From: an uncultured Kiritimatiellota bacterium | GTDB taxonomy: Bacteria > Verrucomicrobiota > Kiritimatiellia > RFP12 > DVOR01 | DNA length: 64,000 bases | Assembly (NCBI GenBank): GCA_944389565.1 | Contig: CALXMV010000006.1 | Span: forward strand, 1 to 64,000 | Direction of reading: 5' to 3' | Shown here: in pieces, positions 28,268 to 39,729 of the stretch | How the letters are laid out: every line of letters begins with the position of its first letter | How positions within the stretch are numbered: position 1 is the first letter of the stretch | Translations under genes and position numbers: made by a program | The notes under the pieces: model-generated | What the model saw: only the letters and a program-made list of their open reading frames with translations | Database searches by the model: none | What the model was told of the DNA's origin: nothing

Positions 28268-30508
28268 ATGTTGCAGTATCCTGAGTTCAAGTCCGGCAAA
28301 TGGCAGGACACCATCGACGTCCGGGATTTCATCCAGACGAACTACACCCCCTACGAGGGCGACGCCTCGTTCCTGACCGGCCCCACCGCGCGCACCCGGA
28401 AGGTCAACGCCGCGTACGAGCGCCTGCACAAGGAGGAGTTCGACAAAGGCGGCGTGCTCGACGTGGACGTGGAGAACGCCTCCAGCCTCCTCAACCACGC
28501 CCCCGGCTACCTCGACAAGGAGAACGAGCTGATCGTCGGCCTGCAGACCGACGCGCCGCTCAAGCGCTCCGTCAACCCCTTCGGCGGGATGCGCATGGCC
28601 GTCCAGGCCGCCGAGGCCTACGGCTACCACCTCAGCGACAGGCTAAAGACCCAGTTCACCTACCGCACCACGCACAACGACGGCGTCTTCCGCGCCTACA
28701 CCAAGGACATGCGCGCCCTCCGCTCCGCCCACGTCCTCACCGGCCTGCCCGACGCCTACGGCCGCGGCCGCATCATCGGCGACTACCGCCGCGTGGCCCT
28801 CTACGGCGTGGATCGTCTCATCGAGGAGAAGCAGAAGGATCTCGACGCCATCGGCACCGCCCCCGACGCGGTGATGGACGACGAGACCATCCGCCTGCGC
28901 GAGGACGTCTGGCGCCAGATCGACTACCTCGGCCGCCTGAAGCAGATGGCCGCGATGTACGGCCACGACATCTCCAAGCCCGCCCAGAGCGCCCGCGAGG
29001 CCGTCCAGGCCACCTATTTCGGCTACCTGGCCGCCATCAAGGAGCAGAACGGCGCGGCCATGAGCCTGGGCCGCACCGCCACCTTCCTGGACATCTACAT
29101 CGAGCGCGACCTGAAGGCCGGCGTCCTCACCGAGGAGGCCGCCCAGGAGCTGATCGACGATTACGTCCTCCACCTGCGCATGAACCGCCAGCTCCGCACC
29201 CCGGAGTACAACGAGCTCTTCGCCGGCGACCCCACCTGGACCACCGAGTCCCTCGGCGGCATGGGCCTCGACGGCCGCACGCTCGTCACCAAGACCTCCT
29301 TCCGCGTGCTCCACACGCTGGAAAACCTCGGCCCCGCCCCCGAGCCCAACATGACCGTCCTCTGGGCCCAGAAGCTCCCGCAGGGGTGGAAGGACTACTG
29401 CGCGCACGTCTCCATCGTCACCGACTCCGTGCAGTACGAGAACGACGACCTCATGCGCGAGCGCTTCGGCGACGACTACGCCATCGCCTGCTGCGTCTCG
29501 GCCATGACCATCGGCAAGGACATGCAGTTCTTCGGCGCACGCGCCAACCTCCCCAAGGCCCTCCTCATGGCCATCAACGCCGGCCGCGAGGAGATCAAGG
29601 GCAAGCGCCTCACCGACGTCGTCCCCGACCTGCCCCCCGAAGGGCCCCTCGTCTACGACGACGTCATGGCCCGCTACAAAAAGGTCCTCGCCTGGCTCGC
29701 GCACCAGTACGTGAACACCATGAACGTGATTCACTACATGCACGACAAGTACGCCTACGAGAAGATCCAGATGGCCCTGCACGACACCCACCTGGCCCAC
29801 CGCTGGATGGCCTTCGGCGCCGCCGGGCTCTCCGTCGCCGCGGACGCCCTCTCCGCCATCAGGTATGCCAAGGTCACCCCCGTGCGCGACGAGACCGGCC
29901 TCACCACCGACTTCGTCATCGAGGGCGACTTCCCCAAGTTCGGCAACGACGACGACCGCGTCGACGCCATCGCCAAGGAGCTCGCCGAGTTCTTCTACGC
30001 CGAGCTCCGCAAGACCCCCTGCTACCGCGGCGCCGAGCACACCCTCTCCCTCCTCACCATCACCTCCAACGTCATGTACGGCAAAAACACCGGCGCGACG
30101 CCCGACGGCCGCAAGGCCGGCGAGCCCTTCGCCCCCGGCGCCAACCCCATGCACGGCCGCGACGCCTCCGGCGCCACCTTCTCCCTCAACTCCGTCGCCA
30201 AGCTCGACTACGACGCCTGCCGCGACGGCATCTCCAACACCTTCACCATCAACCCCACCGCCCTCGGCAAGGACGAGCCCGAGCGCGTCCACAAGCTCAC
30301 CCGCCTCATGGACGGCTATTTCGTGCAGGGCGCCCACCACCTCAACGTCAACGTCTTCAACACCGACCTCCTGCGCGACGCCCAGGCACACCCCGACAAA
30401 TACCCCAACCTCACCATCCGCGTCTCCGGCTACGCCGTCCGCTTCGTCACCCTCTCCAAGAAGCACCAGGACGAGGTCATCGCCCGCACCTGCCACAGCT
30501 GCCTGTGA
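28268..30508 (+). CDS. pflB: Formate C-acetyltransferase (pyruvate formate-lyase)
   Basis: 746 aa, typical PFL length. The active-site pair is in AIACCVSAM, followed by [14 protein letters not shown]. The glycyl-radical loop near the C-terminus is [20 protein letters not shown]. The enzyme splits pyruvate plus CoA into acetyl-CoA and formate in anaerobic fermentation. AAAAGGAGAAC precedes ATG 28268. The activating radical SAM enzyme (pflA) is not adjacent and not elsewhere in the window in recognisable form. Own promoter and terminator: monocistronic. Confidence 0.97.
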   Translation: MLQYPEFKSGKWQDTIDVRDFIQTNYTPYEGDASFLTGPTARTRKVNAAYERLHKEEFDKGGVLDVDVENASSLLNHAPGYLDKENELIVGLQTDAPLKRSVNPFGGMRMAVQAAEAYGYHLSDRLKTQFTYRTTHNDGVFRAYTKDMRALRSAHVLTGLPDAYGRGRIIGDYRRVALYGVDRLIEEKQKDLDAIGTAPDAVMDDETIRLREDVWRQIDYLGRLKQMAAMYGHDISKPAQSAREAVQATYFGYLAAIKEQNGAAMSLGRTATFLDIYIERDLKAGVLTEEAAQELIDDYVLHLRMNRQLRTPEYNELFAGDPTWTTESLGGMGLDGRTLVTKTSFRVLHTLENLGPAPEPNMTVLWAQKLPQGWKDYCAHVSIVTDSVQYENDDLMRERFGDDYAIACCVSAMTIGKDMQFFGARANLPKALLMAINAGREEIKGKRLTDVVPDLPPEGPLVYDDVMARYKKVLAWLAHQYVNTMNVIHYMHDKYAYEKIQMALHDTHLAHRWMAFGAAGLSVAADALSAIRYAKVTPVRDETGLTTDFVIEGDFPKFGNDDDRVDAIAKELAEFFYAELRKTPCYRGAEHTLSLLTITSNVMYGKNTGATPDGRKAGEPFAPGANPMHGRDASGATFSLNSVAKLDYDACRDGISNTFTINPTALGKDEPERVHKLTRLMDGYFVQGAHHLNVNVFNTDLLRDAQAHPDKYPNLTIRVSGYAVRFVTLSKKHQDEVIARTCHSCL

Positions 30509-30528
30509 CGGCCCCGCGCGGCGACGGA

Positions 30529-30557
30529 CGCCCCCGGCCCCCGCCGGGGGCGTTTTT
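30529..30557 (+). terminator. pflB terminator
   Basis: CGCCCCCGGC / GCCGGGGGCG stem with CCCC loop, followed by TTTTT. Confidence 0.9.
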
Positions 30558-30571
30558 CGTGGCCGCCGGGC

Positions 30572-30600
30572 TTGCCTTTGGGGCGGGGTTGTGGTATGCT
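30572..30600 (+). promoter_or_regulatory. Promoter of the purA-uppS-kinase-sigma operon
   Basis: TTGCCT (30572-30577), 17-bp spacer ending in TGG, TATGCT (30595-30600). Leader about 40 nt to ATG 30647. Confidence 0.6.
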
Positions 30601-30646
30601 TCACCCACGTCTGCGCCCGTTGGCGCGTAACACTGAGGACTCACTT

Positions 30647-31924
30647 ATGCCGAACACCGTTTTGATTGGGTCGCAATGGGGCGACGAGGGCAAGGGCAAG
30701 ATCATCGACGTGCTGACCGCGCAGGCCGACGTGATCGTGCGTTACCAAGGCGGCTCGAACGCCGGGCACACGGTCATCGCCGAGGGCGAGAAGCGCGTCC
30801 TGCGCCTGGTGCCCTCGGGGATCCTGCACGAGGGCAAGGTCTGCGTGATCGGCAACGGCGTGGTGATGAACCCGCTCGACCTCATCGAGGAGATCGAGAT
30901 GCTGCGCAAGACGGGCATCGAATGCCGCGGCCGCCTCTTCATCTCCACCCGCGCCCACATGGTGATGCTCTACCACCGCGCGCTCGACCGCGCCGACGAG
31001 GCCGCCCGCCCCGAAGGCAAGAAGATCGGCACCACCGGCCGCGGCATCGGCCCGGCCTACGCCGCCAAGGTCTCGCGCTCCGGCCTGCGCTGCGGCGACA
31101 TGCTCACCCCCGCCTTCCCCGACCTCGTGCGCGAGCAGGTGGCCGAGACGAACCGCAAGCTGGCCGCCCTCGGCGCCGACCCGCTCGACGCCGAGGCCAT
31201 GGCCCGGACCTACATCGAGGCTGCCGAACGCCTGCGCCCCTACATCGTCGACACCATCCCGCTCATCCACGCGGCCGACCGCGCCGGCAAATCCATCCTC
31301 CTCGAAGGCGCCCAAGGCACGATGCTCGACATCGACTTCGGCACCTACCCCTTCGTCACCTCCTCGAACCCCACCTCCGGCGGCGCGTGCGTCGGCTCCG
31401 GCCTCAGCCCCCGGCGCATCGACCGCGTGGTCGGCGTGATCAAGGCCTACACCACCCGCGTGGGCGAAGGGCCCTTCCCCACCGAGGACTTCGGCGACAT
31501 CGGCAAGACCCTCGCCGAGCGCGGGCATGAGTTCGGCGCCGTGACGGGGCGCCCCCGCCGCTGCGGCTGGTTCGACGCCGTCGTCGCCCGCTACGCGCAG
31601 ATGGTCAACGGCGTCGACCTCTGGGCCCTCACGAAGCTCGACGTCATGGACACCCTGCCCGAGATCAAAATCTGCGTGGCCTACGAGCTGGACGGCCGCC
31701 GCATCGAGGACATGCCCGCCTCCGCGGACGAGCTCGCCCGCTGCAAGCCCATCTACGAGACCATGCCCGGCTGGCTGGAGGAGACCTCCCACATCACCGA
31801 CATGGCCCAGCTCCCCCCCAAGGCCAAGGCCTACGTCGAGCGCCTCGTCGCGCTCTCCGGCGGCGCGCTCGGCATCCTCTCCATCGGCCCCGCGCGCGAA
31901 TCCACCCTCCGCGTGGGCCTCTGA
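30647..31924 (+). CDS. purA: Adenylosuccinate synthetase
   Basis: 425 aa, normal length. GSQWGDEGKGKIIDVL is the N-terminal GTP/IMP signature; GSNAGHTV, TTGRGIGPAYAAKVSR and GAQGTMLDIDFGTYPFVTSS follow, then TTRVGEGPFPTE. It joins IMP and aspartate at the cost of GTP in AMP synthesis. ATG 30647 opens directly on the conserved N-terminus; GAGGA lies before it. Its stop shares one base with the uppS start (TGATG). Confidence 0.97.
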   Translation: MPNTVLIGSQWGDEGKGKIIDVLTAQADVIVRYQGGSNAGHTVIAEGEKRVLRLVPSGILHEGKVCVIGNGVVMNPLDLIEEIEMLRKTGIECRGRLFISTRAHMVMLYHRALDRADEAARPEGKKIGTTGRGIGPAYAAKVSRSGLRCGDMLTPAFPDLVREQVAETNRKLAALGADPLDAEAMARTYIEAAERLRPYIVDTIPLIHAADRAGKSILLEGAQGTMLDIDFGTYPFVTSSNPTSGGACVGSGLSPRRIDRVVGVIKAYTTRVGEGPFPTEDFGDIGKTLAERGHEFGAVTGRPRRCGWFDAVVARYAQMVNGVDLWALTKLDVMDTLPEIKICVAYELDGRRIEDMPASADELARCKPIYETMPGWLEETSHITDMAQLPPKAKAYVERLVALSGGALGILSIGPARESTLRVGL

Positions 31925-32636
31925 TGATCCGCCACCTGGCCATCATCATGGACGGCAACGGCCGCTGGGCGAAAGCCCGCGGCCTGCCGCGCTCCGAGGG
32001 GCACCGCGCCGGCGGCGAGACCGTCCGGCGCGTCCTTGGCTATTGCCGCGACGCGGGCATCGACTACCTCACGCTCTACGCCTTCTCCGTGGAGAACTGG
32101 AAGCGCCCCCGCGAGGAGGTCGAGGCGCTGATGCACCTGCTCGTGGCCTACCTCGCCGGCGAGGAGCCCATGCTCCACGAGCACCGCGTGCGCCTGCGGA
32201 TCATGGGCCGCCGGGAAGACCTCCCGCCCGCCGTGCGCGAGGCGCTCGGGCGCGTCGAGGCCTCCACCGCCCATCACACGCGCCAGCTCATCCTCTGCCT
32301 CAGCTACGGCGGCCGCACCGAGATCGCCCACGCCGCCCGCGAGATCGCCCGCCTCGCCGCGAAAGGCGAGATCGACCCCGAGCGCGTCGACGAGGCGACC
32401 GTCGCCCGGCACCTCTACCTGCCCGACGTGCCCGACCCCGACCTCATCGTCCGCACCAGCGGCGAGCTCCGCCTCAGCAACTTCCTCCTCTGGCAGGCCA
32501 GCTACGCCGAGCTTTACGTCACCCCCACCCTGTGGCCCGACTTCGCCGAGGCGGACTTCCGCGCGGCGCTCGACGCCTTCGCCCGCCGCGACCGCCGCTA
32601 CGGGGGCGTCGGCGACGCGCCCCGGGAGCGTGACGC

Positions 32637-32640
<4 letters not shown>
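31924..32640 (+). CDS. uppS: Undecaprenyl diphosphate synthase
   Basis: 238 aa cis-prenyltransferase. [20 protein letters not shown] is the first conserved region, then [22 protein letters not shown] and, near the end, [20 protein letters not shown]. It makes the C55 lipid carrier for peptidoglycan and surface glycans. One base overlaps the purA stop and the gene overlaps the kinase gene by 4 bp. Confidence 0.95.
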
Positions 32641-34829
<2,189 letters not shown>

Positions 34830-34832
34830 GCC

Positions 34833-35444
34833 ATGCAACCGCCCATCACCCCCAAAAGCCTCCTCCGCAAACTCGCCGACCCCGACGCGCCAAACGGCGA
34901 ATGGGCCCGTTTCCTTGACCTTTACGCCCCCATCGTCCGCGCCTGGCTCAGCTACCACCGCCTCCCGGACGACGAGCTCGACGACGCCGCGCAGGAGGTC
35001 TACATCCGCCTCGTCCGCCACCTCCCCGCCTCCCCCTACGACGCCTCCCGCGCCCACTTCCGCACCTACCTCGGCCGCGTGGTGCGCTCCGTCGCCATCG
35101 ACCGCCTGCGCCGGCTCCGCGCCGAACGCGAACGCCGCCCCCTCGTCCCCCTTCCCCCCGATTACGCCGACACGATCCCCGACCCCGACACCTCCATCGA
35201 GATCGACATCCGCCTCCGCAGCAGGCTCCTCATCGCCGCCAACCAGGCCGCCATCGACCAACTCCGCCGCGACACCTCCCTCACCCCCACCCAACGCGCC
35301 ATCCTCGAGGCCTGCATCATCGGCGACGAGACCCCCACCCAGGCCGCCAGACGCCTCGGCATCCCCCCGAACACCGCCGTCCAGACCGTCAACCGCCTCA
35401 AGGCGCGGCTCCTCGACTACGCCCGCGCCCTCATCGATTTCTGA
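34833..35444 (+). CDS. ECF-like sigma-70 family RNA polymerase sigma factor
   Basis: 203 aa. Region 2 is visible as DELDDAAQEVYIRLVRHL and FRTYLGRVVRSVAIDRLRR (the -10 recognition helix); region 4 is LTPTQRAILEACIIGDETPT followed by QAARRLGIPPNTAVQTVNRLK, a helix-turn-helix for the -35. No anti-sigma factor gene follows. The kinase 3 bp upstream is the likely regulator. Last gene of the purA operon, convergent with the acetyltransferase at 35455. Confidence 0.87.
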   Translation: MQPPITPKSLLRKLADPDAPNGEWARFLDLYAPIVRAWLSYHRLPDDELDDAAQEVYIRLVRHLPASPYDASRAHFRTYLGRVVRSVAIDRLRRLRAERERRPLVPLPPDYADTIPDPDTSIEIDIRLRSRLLIAANQAAIDQLRRDTSLTPTQRAILEACIIGDETPTQAARRLGIPPNTAVQTVNRLKARLLDYARALIDF

Positions 35445-35454
35445 CCGCGCCCCC

Positions 35455-36012
35455 TCACCCCTCCTCCAACGACCGCGTGGCGATGGGGCGCGCGGGATTC
35501 CCCGCCGCCACGGCCCACGGCGGGATGTCACGCGGCGCGACGGCCGCCGCCGCCAACACCGCCCCCTCCCCCACCGTAACGCCCGGCAGGACGACCGCCC
35601 GCGCGCACACCCACGCCTGGGGCCCGATGACGATCGGCGCGGTGACCAACTCCATGATCGGGCTGGCGATGTCATGCGAGGCCGTGCAGAGAAACGCATC
35701 CTGCGAGACGACCGCCTGCGCGCCGATCACGACCTCGGCGGCGTTGTAGCAATCGACACGCTCGGAAAGGCAGCTGTGCGCCCCCATCGTCAGCCGCCAC
35801 GGCTGCCACACCCGGCATGAGGGCAAGACGTTCGCCCCCGGCTCCAGACGCGCCCCGAAACAGCGCAGCAGAAACGCCCGCCATGGCCGGAAAAACGCCC
35901 CGCGCGGAGTCGGCCGGAAAAACAGCGCCCACACCACCATCCACAACGCCCGTGCCATCTTGCTCCGGCGCGAATGACGGTTGCGGTAATCCTGAAGATG
36001 CAAGTGCGGCAT
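35455..36012 (-). CDS. WcaF-like hexapeptide-repeat acetyltransferase (leftward arm of the switch)
   Basis: 185 aa. The N-terminal region ARALWMVVWALFFRPTPRG precedes LLRCFGARLEPG, typical of colanic-acid WcaF-type acetyltransferases, and is followed by left-handed beta-helix hexapeptides (VVIGAQAVVSQDAF, GVTVGEGAVLAAAAV) and the terminal AAGNPARPI. It probably O-acetylates a surface glycan. Its ATG and ribosome binding site (AGGGACG) are inside the left inverted-repeat arm. In the orientation shown, the only good -10 box between the divergent genes points at this gene, so it is predicted ON here. Confidence 0.86.
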   Translation of the reverse strand: MPHLHLQDYRNRHSRRSKMARALWMVVWALFFRPTPRGAFFRPWRAFLLRCFGARLEPGANVLPSCRVWQPWRLTMGAHSCLSERVDCYNAAEVVIGAQAVVSQDAFLCTASHDIASPIMELVTAPIVIGPQAWVCARAVVLPGVTVGEGAVLAAAAVAPRDIPPWAVAAGNPARPIATRSLEEG

Positions 36013-36024
36013 TTAAACGTCCCT
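36009..36024. repeat. Left inverted-repeat arm of the invertible promoter
   Basis: GCATTTAAACGTCCCT, 16 bp, perfect inverse of 36092-36107. On the minus strand it supplies AGGGACG plus ATG for the acetyltransferase at 36012. Confidence 0.85.
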
Positions 36025-36091
36025 TTTATTTGCGCAGGTCAAACAACGCCATAAAGTATAGCAAATCCGTCCCCGCGGGTGCGGCGTTCTG
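36025..36091. other. Candidate 67-bp invertible promoter segment
   Basis: The segment between two perfect 16-bp inverted repeats holds one clear promoter, with its -10 box almost exactly at the dyad centre (36058). Inversion would move that box by about one base and reverse its direction, keeping a leader of about 36 nt to either gene. An invertase of the Mpi type is encoded at 39027-39653. Confidence 0.75.
36055..36063 (-). promoter_or_regulatory. Extended -10 promoter inside the invertible segment
   Basis: TGC-TATACT on the minus strand, directed to the gene at 36012. The plus strand offers only weak TAAAGT-like boxes, so the rightward operon is predicted OFF in this orientation. Confidence 0.7.
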
Positions 36092-36107
36092 AGGGACGTT
36101 TAAATGC
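36092..36107. repeat. Right inverted-repeat arm of the invertible promoter
   Basis: AGGGACGTTTAAATGC, inverse of 36009-36024. It carries the ribosome binding site and the ATG (36104) of the pyruvyltransferase gene. Confidence 0.85.
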
Positions 36108-37267
36108 ACCGTTCGGTTGGGATTGTGACGATATTCGACTGCGACAATTACGGCGCGGAGTTGCAGGCGTACGCCCTGCCAATGGCGTTGGCGGCGCGGG
36201 GGTGGGACGCGCGGCTAATCGATTACCCGTTCTACAAAAGCCCGCGTTTCCGGAGGACGCCCCTCGCCGCGCCGGCGGTGCCCCTGGCCCCGATCAACCG
36301 CCTGAAGGAATGCGTCGCCGCGGCGCGGACGACGGTGGCGCGCCGTCTCGCGGGAGACGCGGCACGGCGGCGGAGGGCGGCCTTCGAGGCCTTCCGCGGG
36401 AAAATCCCGCGCACCCGCCTCTACGCGACCTTCGACGATCTGCTCCGCGACCCGCCGCCCTTCGAGGTCTACCTCACCGGCAGCGACCAGGTGTGGAACC
36501 CACGCATGGGTGCGACCCTGCGCCCCTACTTCCTGGACTTCCTGCCCGAGGAGGCGCGGCGCGTGGCCTACGCGGCGAGCTTCGGGGTCCCCGCCCTTTC
36601 CCCACCCGTCGCCGCGCAGTACGCGCGGTGGCTGGCACGCTACGAGGCGGTGGGATGCCGCGAGCCGGAGGGCGTGGCGCTGACGCGCCGGCTGGCGCCG
36701 GGGCTCCCGGCCGAGCACGTGTTGGACCCGACGTTGCTCCTGGACGCCGATGCGTGGCGCGCGGCGGCGATCCCCCCGGACGCCCCGGCCGATTACCTGC
36801 TCGTCTACGAACTCATCCCCGCGCCGGGCTTGTGGGCCTTGGCCCGCCGTTGGACGGCGGCCTTGGGCGGCATCGCCATCCGCTGCGTGCGCGGCGCGGC
36901 GTGGGGGCGGGCCCCGCGTGGCGCGGCGGACGAGGCGACGGCCGGCCCGGCGGGGTTCGTCGGTCTCTTCGCGAACGCCCGCGCCGTGCTCACCACCTCC
37001 TTCCATGGCACCGTCTTCGCGACGCTCTTCCGCAAACCGTTCTACTCCGTCATCCCCGCGCGAATGGCCAACGCGGGGCGCCAGCGCGGCCTTCTGGAGA
37101 CCCTCGACCTGGCCGACCGTCTGATCCCGGAGGCCATGCTCGCCGACCTGCGACCCGATGCCGGGATCGACTGGGACCCCGCCGGGCGGCGGCTCGGGCA
37201 GGCCCGCGCCCGCTCGCTGGACTTCTTGGACAAAGCCCTGAAAGGAGCGTTCCGCCATGCCCCTTGA
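36104..37267 (+). CDS. Polysaccharide pyruvyl transferase family protein (rightward arm of the switch)
   Basis: 387 aa. The start VGIVTIFDCDNYGAELQAYA is the typical N-terminus of the family (cf. CsaB, WcaK), with YLTGSDQVWNP, VAYAASFGV, GLFANARAVLTTSFHGTVFA and TLFRKPFY further on. These enzymes attach ketal pyruvate to glycan residues, adding negative charge. Its ATG lies in the right repeat arm. It overlaps the FrhB-like gene by 11 bp, starting a three-gene operon. Confidence 0.9.
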   Translation: MHRSVGIVTIFDCDNYGAELQAYALPMALAARGWDARLIDYPFYKSPRFRRTPLAAPAVPLAPINRLKECVAAARTTVARRLAGDAARRRRAAFEAFRGKIPRTRLYATFDDLLRDPPPFEVYLTGSDQVWNPRMGATLRPYFLDFLPEEARRVAYAASFGVPALSPPVAAQYARWLARYEAVGCREPEGVALTRRLAPGLPAEHVLDPTLLLDADAWRAAAIPPDAPADYLLVYELIPAPGLWALARRWTAALGGIAIRCVRGAAWGRAPRGAADEATAGPAGFVGLFANARAVLTTSFHGTVFATLFRKPFYSVIPARMANAGRQRGLLETLDLADRLIPEAMLADLRPDAGIDWDPAGRRLGQARARSLDFLDKALKGAFRHAP

Positions 37268-38432
37268 ACGTTGCACGGAAACGACCTGCTTCGGGTGCGG
37301 GGCGTGCGCGGCGGTCTGCCCTAGGGACGCCATCGCCATGACGCCCGGGGAGGGCGGCTTCCCCTACCCGCGGGTGGACGCGGCCCAATGCGTGCGTTGC
37401 GGTCTCTGCGACCGCGTCTGCCCCATCGGAGCCACGGAGCCGCTCCTGCGCGCGCCGCGCCAGGCCTTCGCCGCCTGGGCGCGGGATGCCGGCGCACGGG
37501 CGGCCAGCACGAGCGGCGGCGCCTTCACGGCCTGCGCCAAGGCCACGCTCGCGGCGGGCGGCGCGGTCTGCGGGGCGGAGCTCCGCCTCGCCGAGCGACG
37601 CGTCCGCCACGCGGTGATCGCGGAGCCCGCCGACCTGCCGCGCATCCGCAAGACCAAATACGTCCAAAGCGAGACCGTGCCCGCCCTGCGCGAGGCCATG
37701 CGCCTTTTGGGGGCGGGTCGCACGGTGCTCTTCGCAGGCACGCCCTGCCAAGTGGCCGGCTGGCGCCGGCTCACGGCGCGCTTCGGCGAACGCGCCCTCG
37801 CGTGCGACCTCGTCTGCGGCGGCGTGCCCTCGCCCGCGCTCTTCGCCCGTTACCTCGCCGAGGAGGAACGCCGCGCCGGCGCCCCCCTCGCCGACTACGA
37901 CTTCCGTGACAAACGCGACGGCTGGAACCTCCCATGCGTGCGCCTGACCTTCGCGAATGGGAGCGAGACGCGCCGTCCGCTGCGCCTGGACGCCTTTTAC
38001 GCCACCTTCGCGGCGAAACTGTCCTGCCGGCTTTCCTGCGCCACATGCCCTTTCGCGCGATGCGAGCGCGTGGGCGATCTCACGTTCGCGGACTGTTGGC
38101 ACGTGGCGCGCTTCAGGGCGGATTACGATGACGGGCGCGGCACGTCGCTTGTCCTGGCGAACAGCGAGGCCGGCGAACGTCTGCTCGGCGATGCCACGGT
38201 GCTTTGGCGCGGTCCGTACGACGTGGCCCACGCCATCGCCTCGAACGAGCCCTTGCGGAAACCGTTGGGTGCCTCGCCGGGACGGGCGGATTTCCTTTCC
38301 GCCGCCTTGGCCGATGGCGCCTCGCCGAGGCGTCTCACGTGGCGGACGCTTGGGGTGCGTTGGCTCGTCCGCGCCTGGCTCACGCGCAAAGCGAAGCGCG
38401 CCATCCGTTTTCTCCGAAGGGGACACGCATGA
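37257..38432 (+). CDS. FrhB-like iron-sulfur/flavin protein (coenzyme F420 hydrogenase beta-subunit family)
   Basis: 391 aa. The N-terminus has two 4Fe-4S ferredoxin motifs: CFGCGACAAVCPRDA and CVRCGLCDRVCP. The FrhB N and C domains follow (STSGGAFTACAKATLA, KYVQSETVPALREAM, LFAGTPCQVAGW, LVCGGVPSP, YDFRDKRDGW). A CATCPFARCERVGDLTFADC stretch near residue 260 adds cysteines. In polysaccharide clusters this family regularly accompanies pyruvyl transferases, where it may act as a redox enzyme on sugars; F420 use is not implied. ATGA overlap with the next gene. Confidence 0.88.
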   Translation: MPLERCTETTCFGCGACAAVCPRDAIAMTPGEGGFPYPRVDAAQCVRCGLCDRVCPIGATEPLLRAPRQAFAAWARDAGARAASTSGGAFTACAKATLAAGGAVCGAELRLAERRVRHAVIAEPADLPRIRKTKYVQSETVPALREAMRLLGAGRTVLFAGTPCQVAGWRRLTARFGERALACDLVCGGVPSPALFARYLAEEERRAGAPLADYDFRDKRDGWNLPCVRLTFANGSETRRPLRLDAFYATFAAKLSCRLSCATCPFARCERVGDLTFADCWHVARFRADYDDGRGTSLVLANSEAGERLLGDATVLWRGPYDVAHAIASNEPLRKPLGASPGRADFLSAALADGASPRRLTWRTLGVRWLVRAWLTRKAKRAIRFLRRGHA

Positions 38433-38992
38433 ACACCGCATGGCGCAAGGCATACGTCGATCGGATCCCGCTGCGCAACCGGGTGGGGCGTCTGGCATGG
38501 GGGGTGGCGTGGGCGTTGCTCTTCCGGCCCTTCGCGGGGCGGCCGTTCCGGTATTGGCGCATCTTCGTGCTGCGCTGCTTCGGGGCGAAGATCGGGCGGC
38601 GGTGCAGTGTCTACGCGAGCGTGCGGGTGTGGGCGCCCTGGAACCTGACGTTGGGCGACTACGTGGCGGTCGGGCCGGGGGCGGAGCTCTACGCGGTGGA
38701 TCGCATCACGGTGGGGGCGATGGCGACGATCTCTCAGCGGGCCTTTGTCTGCACGGCCTCGCACGACGTGACGCGCTTGCTCAGGCCGCTCACGCACCGG
38801 CCGATCGTCATCGGGGACGCCGCCTGGGTGGCGGCGGAGGCCTTCGTGGGGATGGGGGTGACGATCGGTGAGGGCGCCGTCGTCGGGGCCCGGGCCGTGG
38901 TCACCAAGGACGTCGCCCCCTGGACGATCGTGGGGGGCAACCCGGCGCGCTTCCTGAAGCGACGGGTCCTGCGCGACGCCCCGTCCCCTTGA
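38429..38992 (+). CDS. WcaF-like hexapeptide-repeat acetyltransferase (rightward operon)
   Basis: 187 aa. It is a clear paralogue of the leftward gene at 35455: RLAWGVAWALLFRPFAGRPF, VLRCFGAKIG, CTASHDV, VTIGEGAVVGARAVV, VGGNPARFL. It ends the rightward operon and is coupled to the FrhB-like gene by 4 bp. So each orientation of the switch would express one WcaF-like acetyltransferase, and the rightward one also brings pyruvylation. Confidence 0.86.
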   Translation: MNTAWRKAYVDRIPLRNRVGRLAWGVAWALLFRPFAGRPFRYWRIFVLRCFGAKIGRRCSVYASVRVWAPWNLTLGDYVAVGPGAELYAVDRITVGAMATISQRAFVCTASHDVTRLLRPLTHRPIVIGDAAWVAAEAFVGMGVTIGEGAVVGARAVVTKDVAPWTIVGGNPARFLKRRVLRDAPSP

Positions 38993-39026
38993 CCCCGGCA
39001 CGGGTCGGCGAGGGGGAGCCATGCCC

Positions 39027-39653
39027 TCACGCTTCGCTTGGGCGGCGTGGGAGCGGATAGGGATAGCGTTCGCGGAGGAACTTGGCGAGGGTGTTGCGAT
39101 CGACGCGGAGGCGCTTGGCGATGCGCCGGCGCGAGAGCCCCCGATGGAAAAGCGTGCGGATGCGTTCCTCCTGGCCGGAGAGTTTGACGGTCGTGTTGCG
39201 GCGTCCTTTGGGGCGGCCCAGGGTGGCGCCCTCGGCGCGCCTGCGGGCGAGGGCCTCTTTGGTGCGTTGGGCGATGAGGTTGCGCTCGATCTCGGCGGAG
39301 AGGCCGAAGGCGAAGGCGAGGACCTTGCTGGAGATGTCGTCGCCGAGGCGGTAGTTGTCCTTGATGGTCCAGACGCGGACGTTCTTCTTCATGCAGAGGT
39401 TGAGAACCTCGAGGATCATGAAGAGGGATCGGCCGAGGCGCGAGAGCTCGGCGCAGACCAGGAGGTCGCCGGGGCGGAGGTCGGCGAGGAGGGTGCCGAG
39501 TTTGCGTTTGGCGGGGTCCTTGGTGCCGGAGACGGTCTCCTCGACCCACCCGTCGACCTTCAGGTTCTCGCGTTCGGCGAAGGCGAGAATCTCGAAGCGT
39601 TGGTTCTCGACGGTCTGCTTGTCGGTGGAGACGCGGATGTAGCCATAGGTCAT
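39027..39653 (-). CDS. Serine DNA invertase of the Mpi/Hin type
   Basis: 208 aa. The N-terminal resolvase domain has YGYIRVSTDKQTVENQRFEI with the nucleophile Ser9, ELSRLGRS (catalytic Arg), and a central helix (LSAEIERNLIAQRTKEAL). After GRPKGRRN the C-terminal helix-turn-helix is SRRRIAKRLRVDRNTLAKFL. The opening words are very close to what I recall of the Bacteroides master invertase Mpi. ATG 39653 follows GAAAGG. It lies 3 kb from the 16-bp inverted repeat and is the best candidate to flip it. Convergent with the acetyltransferase (34 bp). Confidence 0.93.
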   Translation of the reverse strand: MTYGYIRVSTDKQTVENQRFEILAFAERENLKVDGWVEETVSGTKDPAKRKLGTLLADLRPGDLLVCAELSRLGRSLFMILEVLNLCMKKNVRVWTIKDNYRLGDDISSKVLAFAFGLSAEIERNLIAQRTKEALARRRAEGATLGRPKGRRNTTVKLSGQEERIRTLFHRGLSRRRIAKRLRVDRNTLAKFLRERYPYPLPRRPSEA

Positions 39654-39729
39654 ACGATCATGCCTTTCTTCAGGGGAGGTTGGGGAAAGGAAACATATCC
39701 GCGGCGGTTTGTCATCGGGGGGGCGGGTT

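Noticed and set aside
36025-36091. The inverted repeat as a simple transcription terminator
   Set aside because: The 67-bp loop is too long, there is no T-run, and the arms contain start codons and ribosome binding sites of two divergent genes, which a terminator would not.
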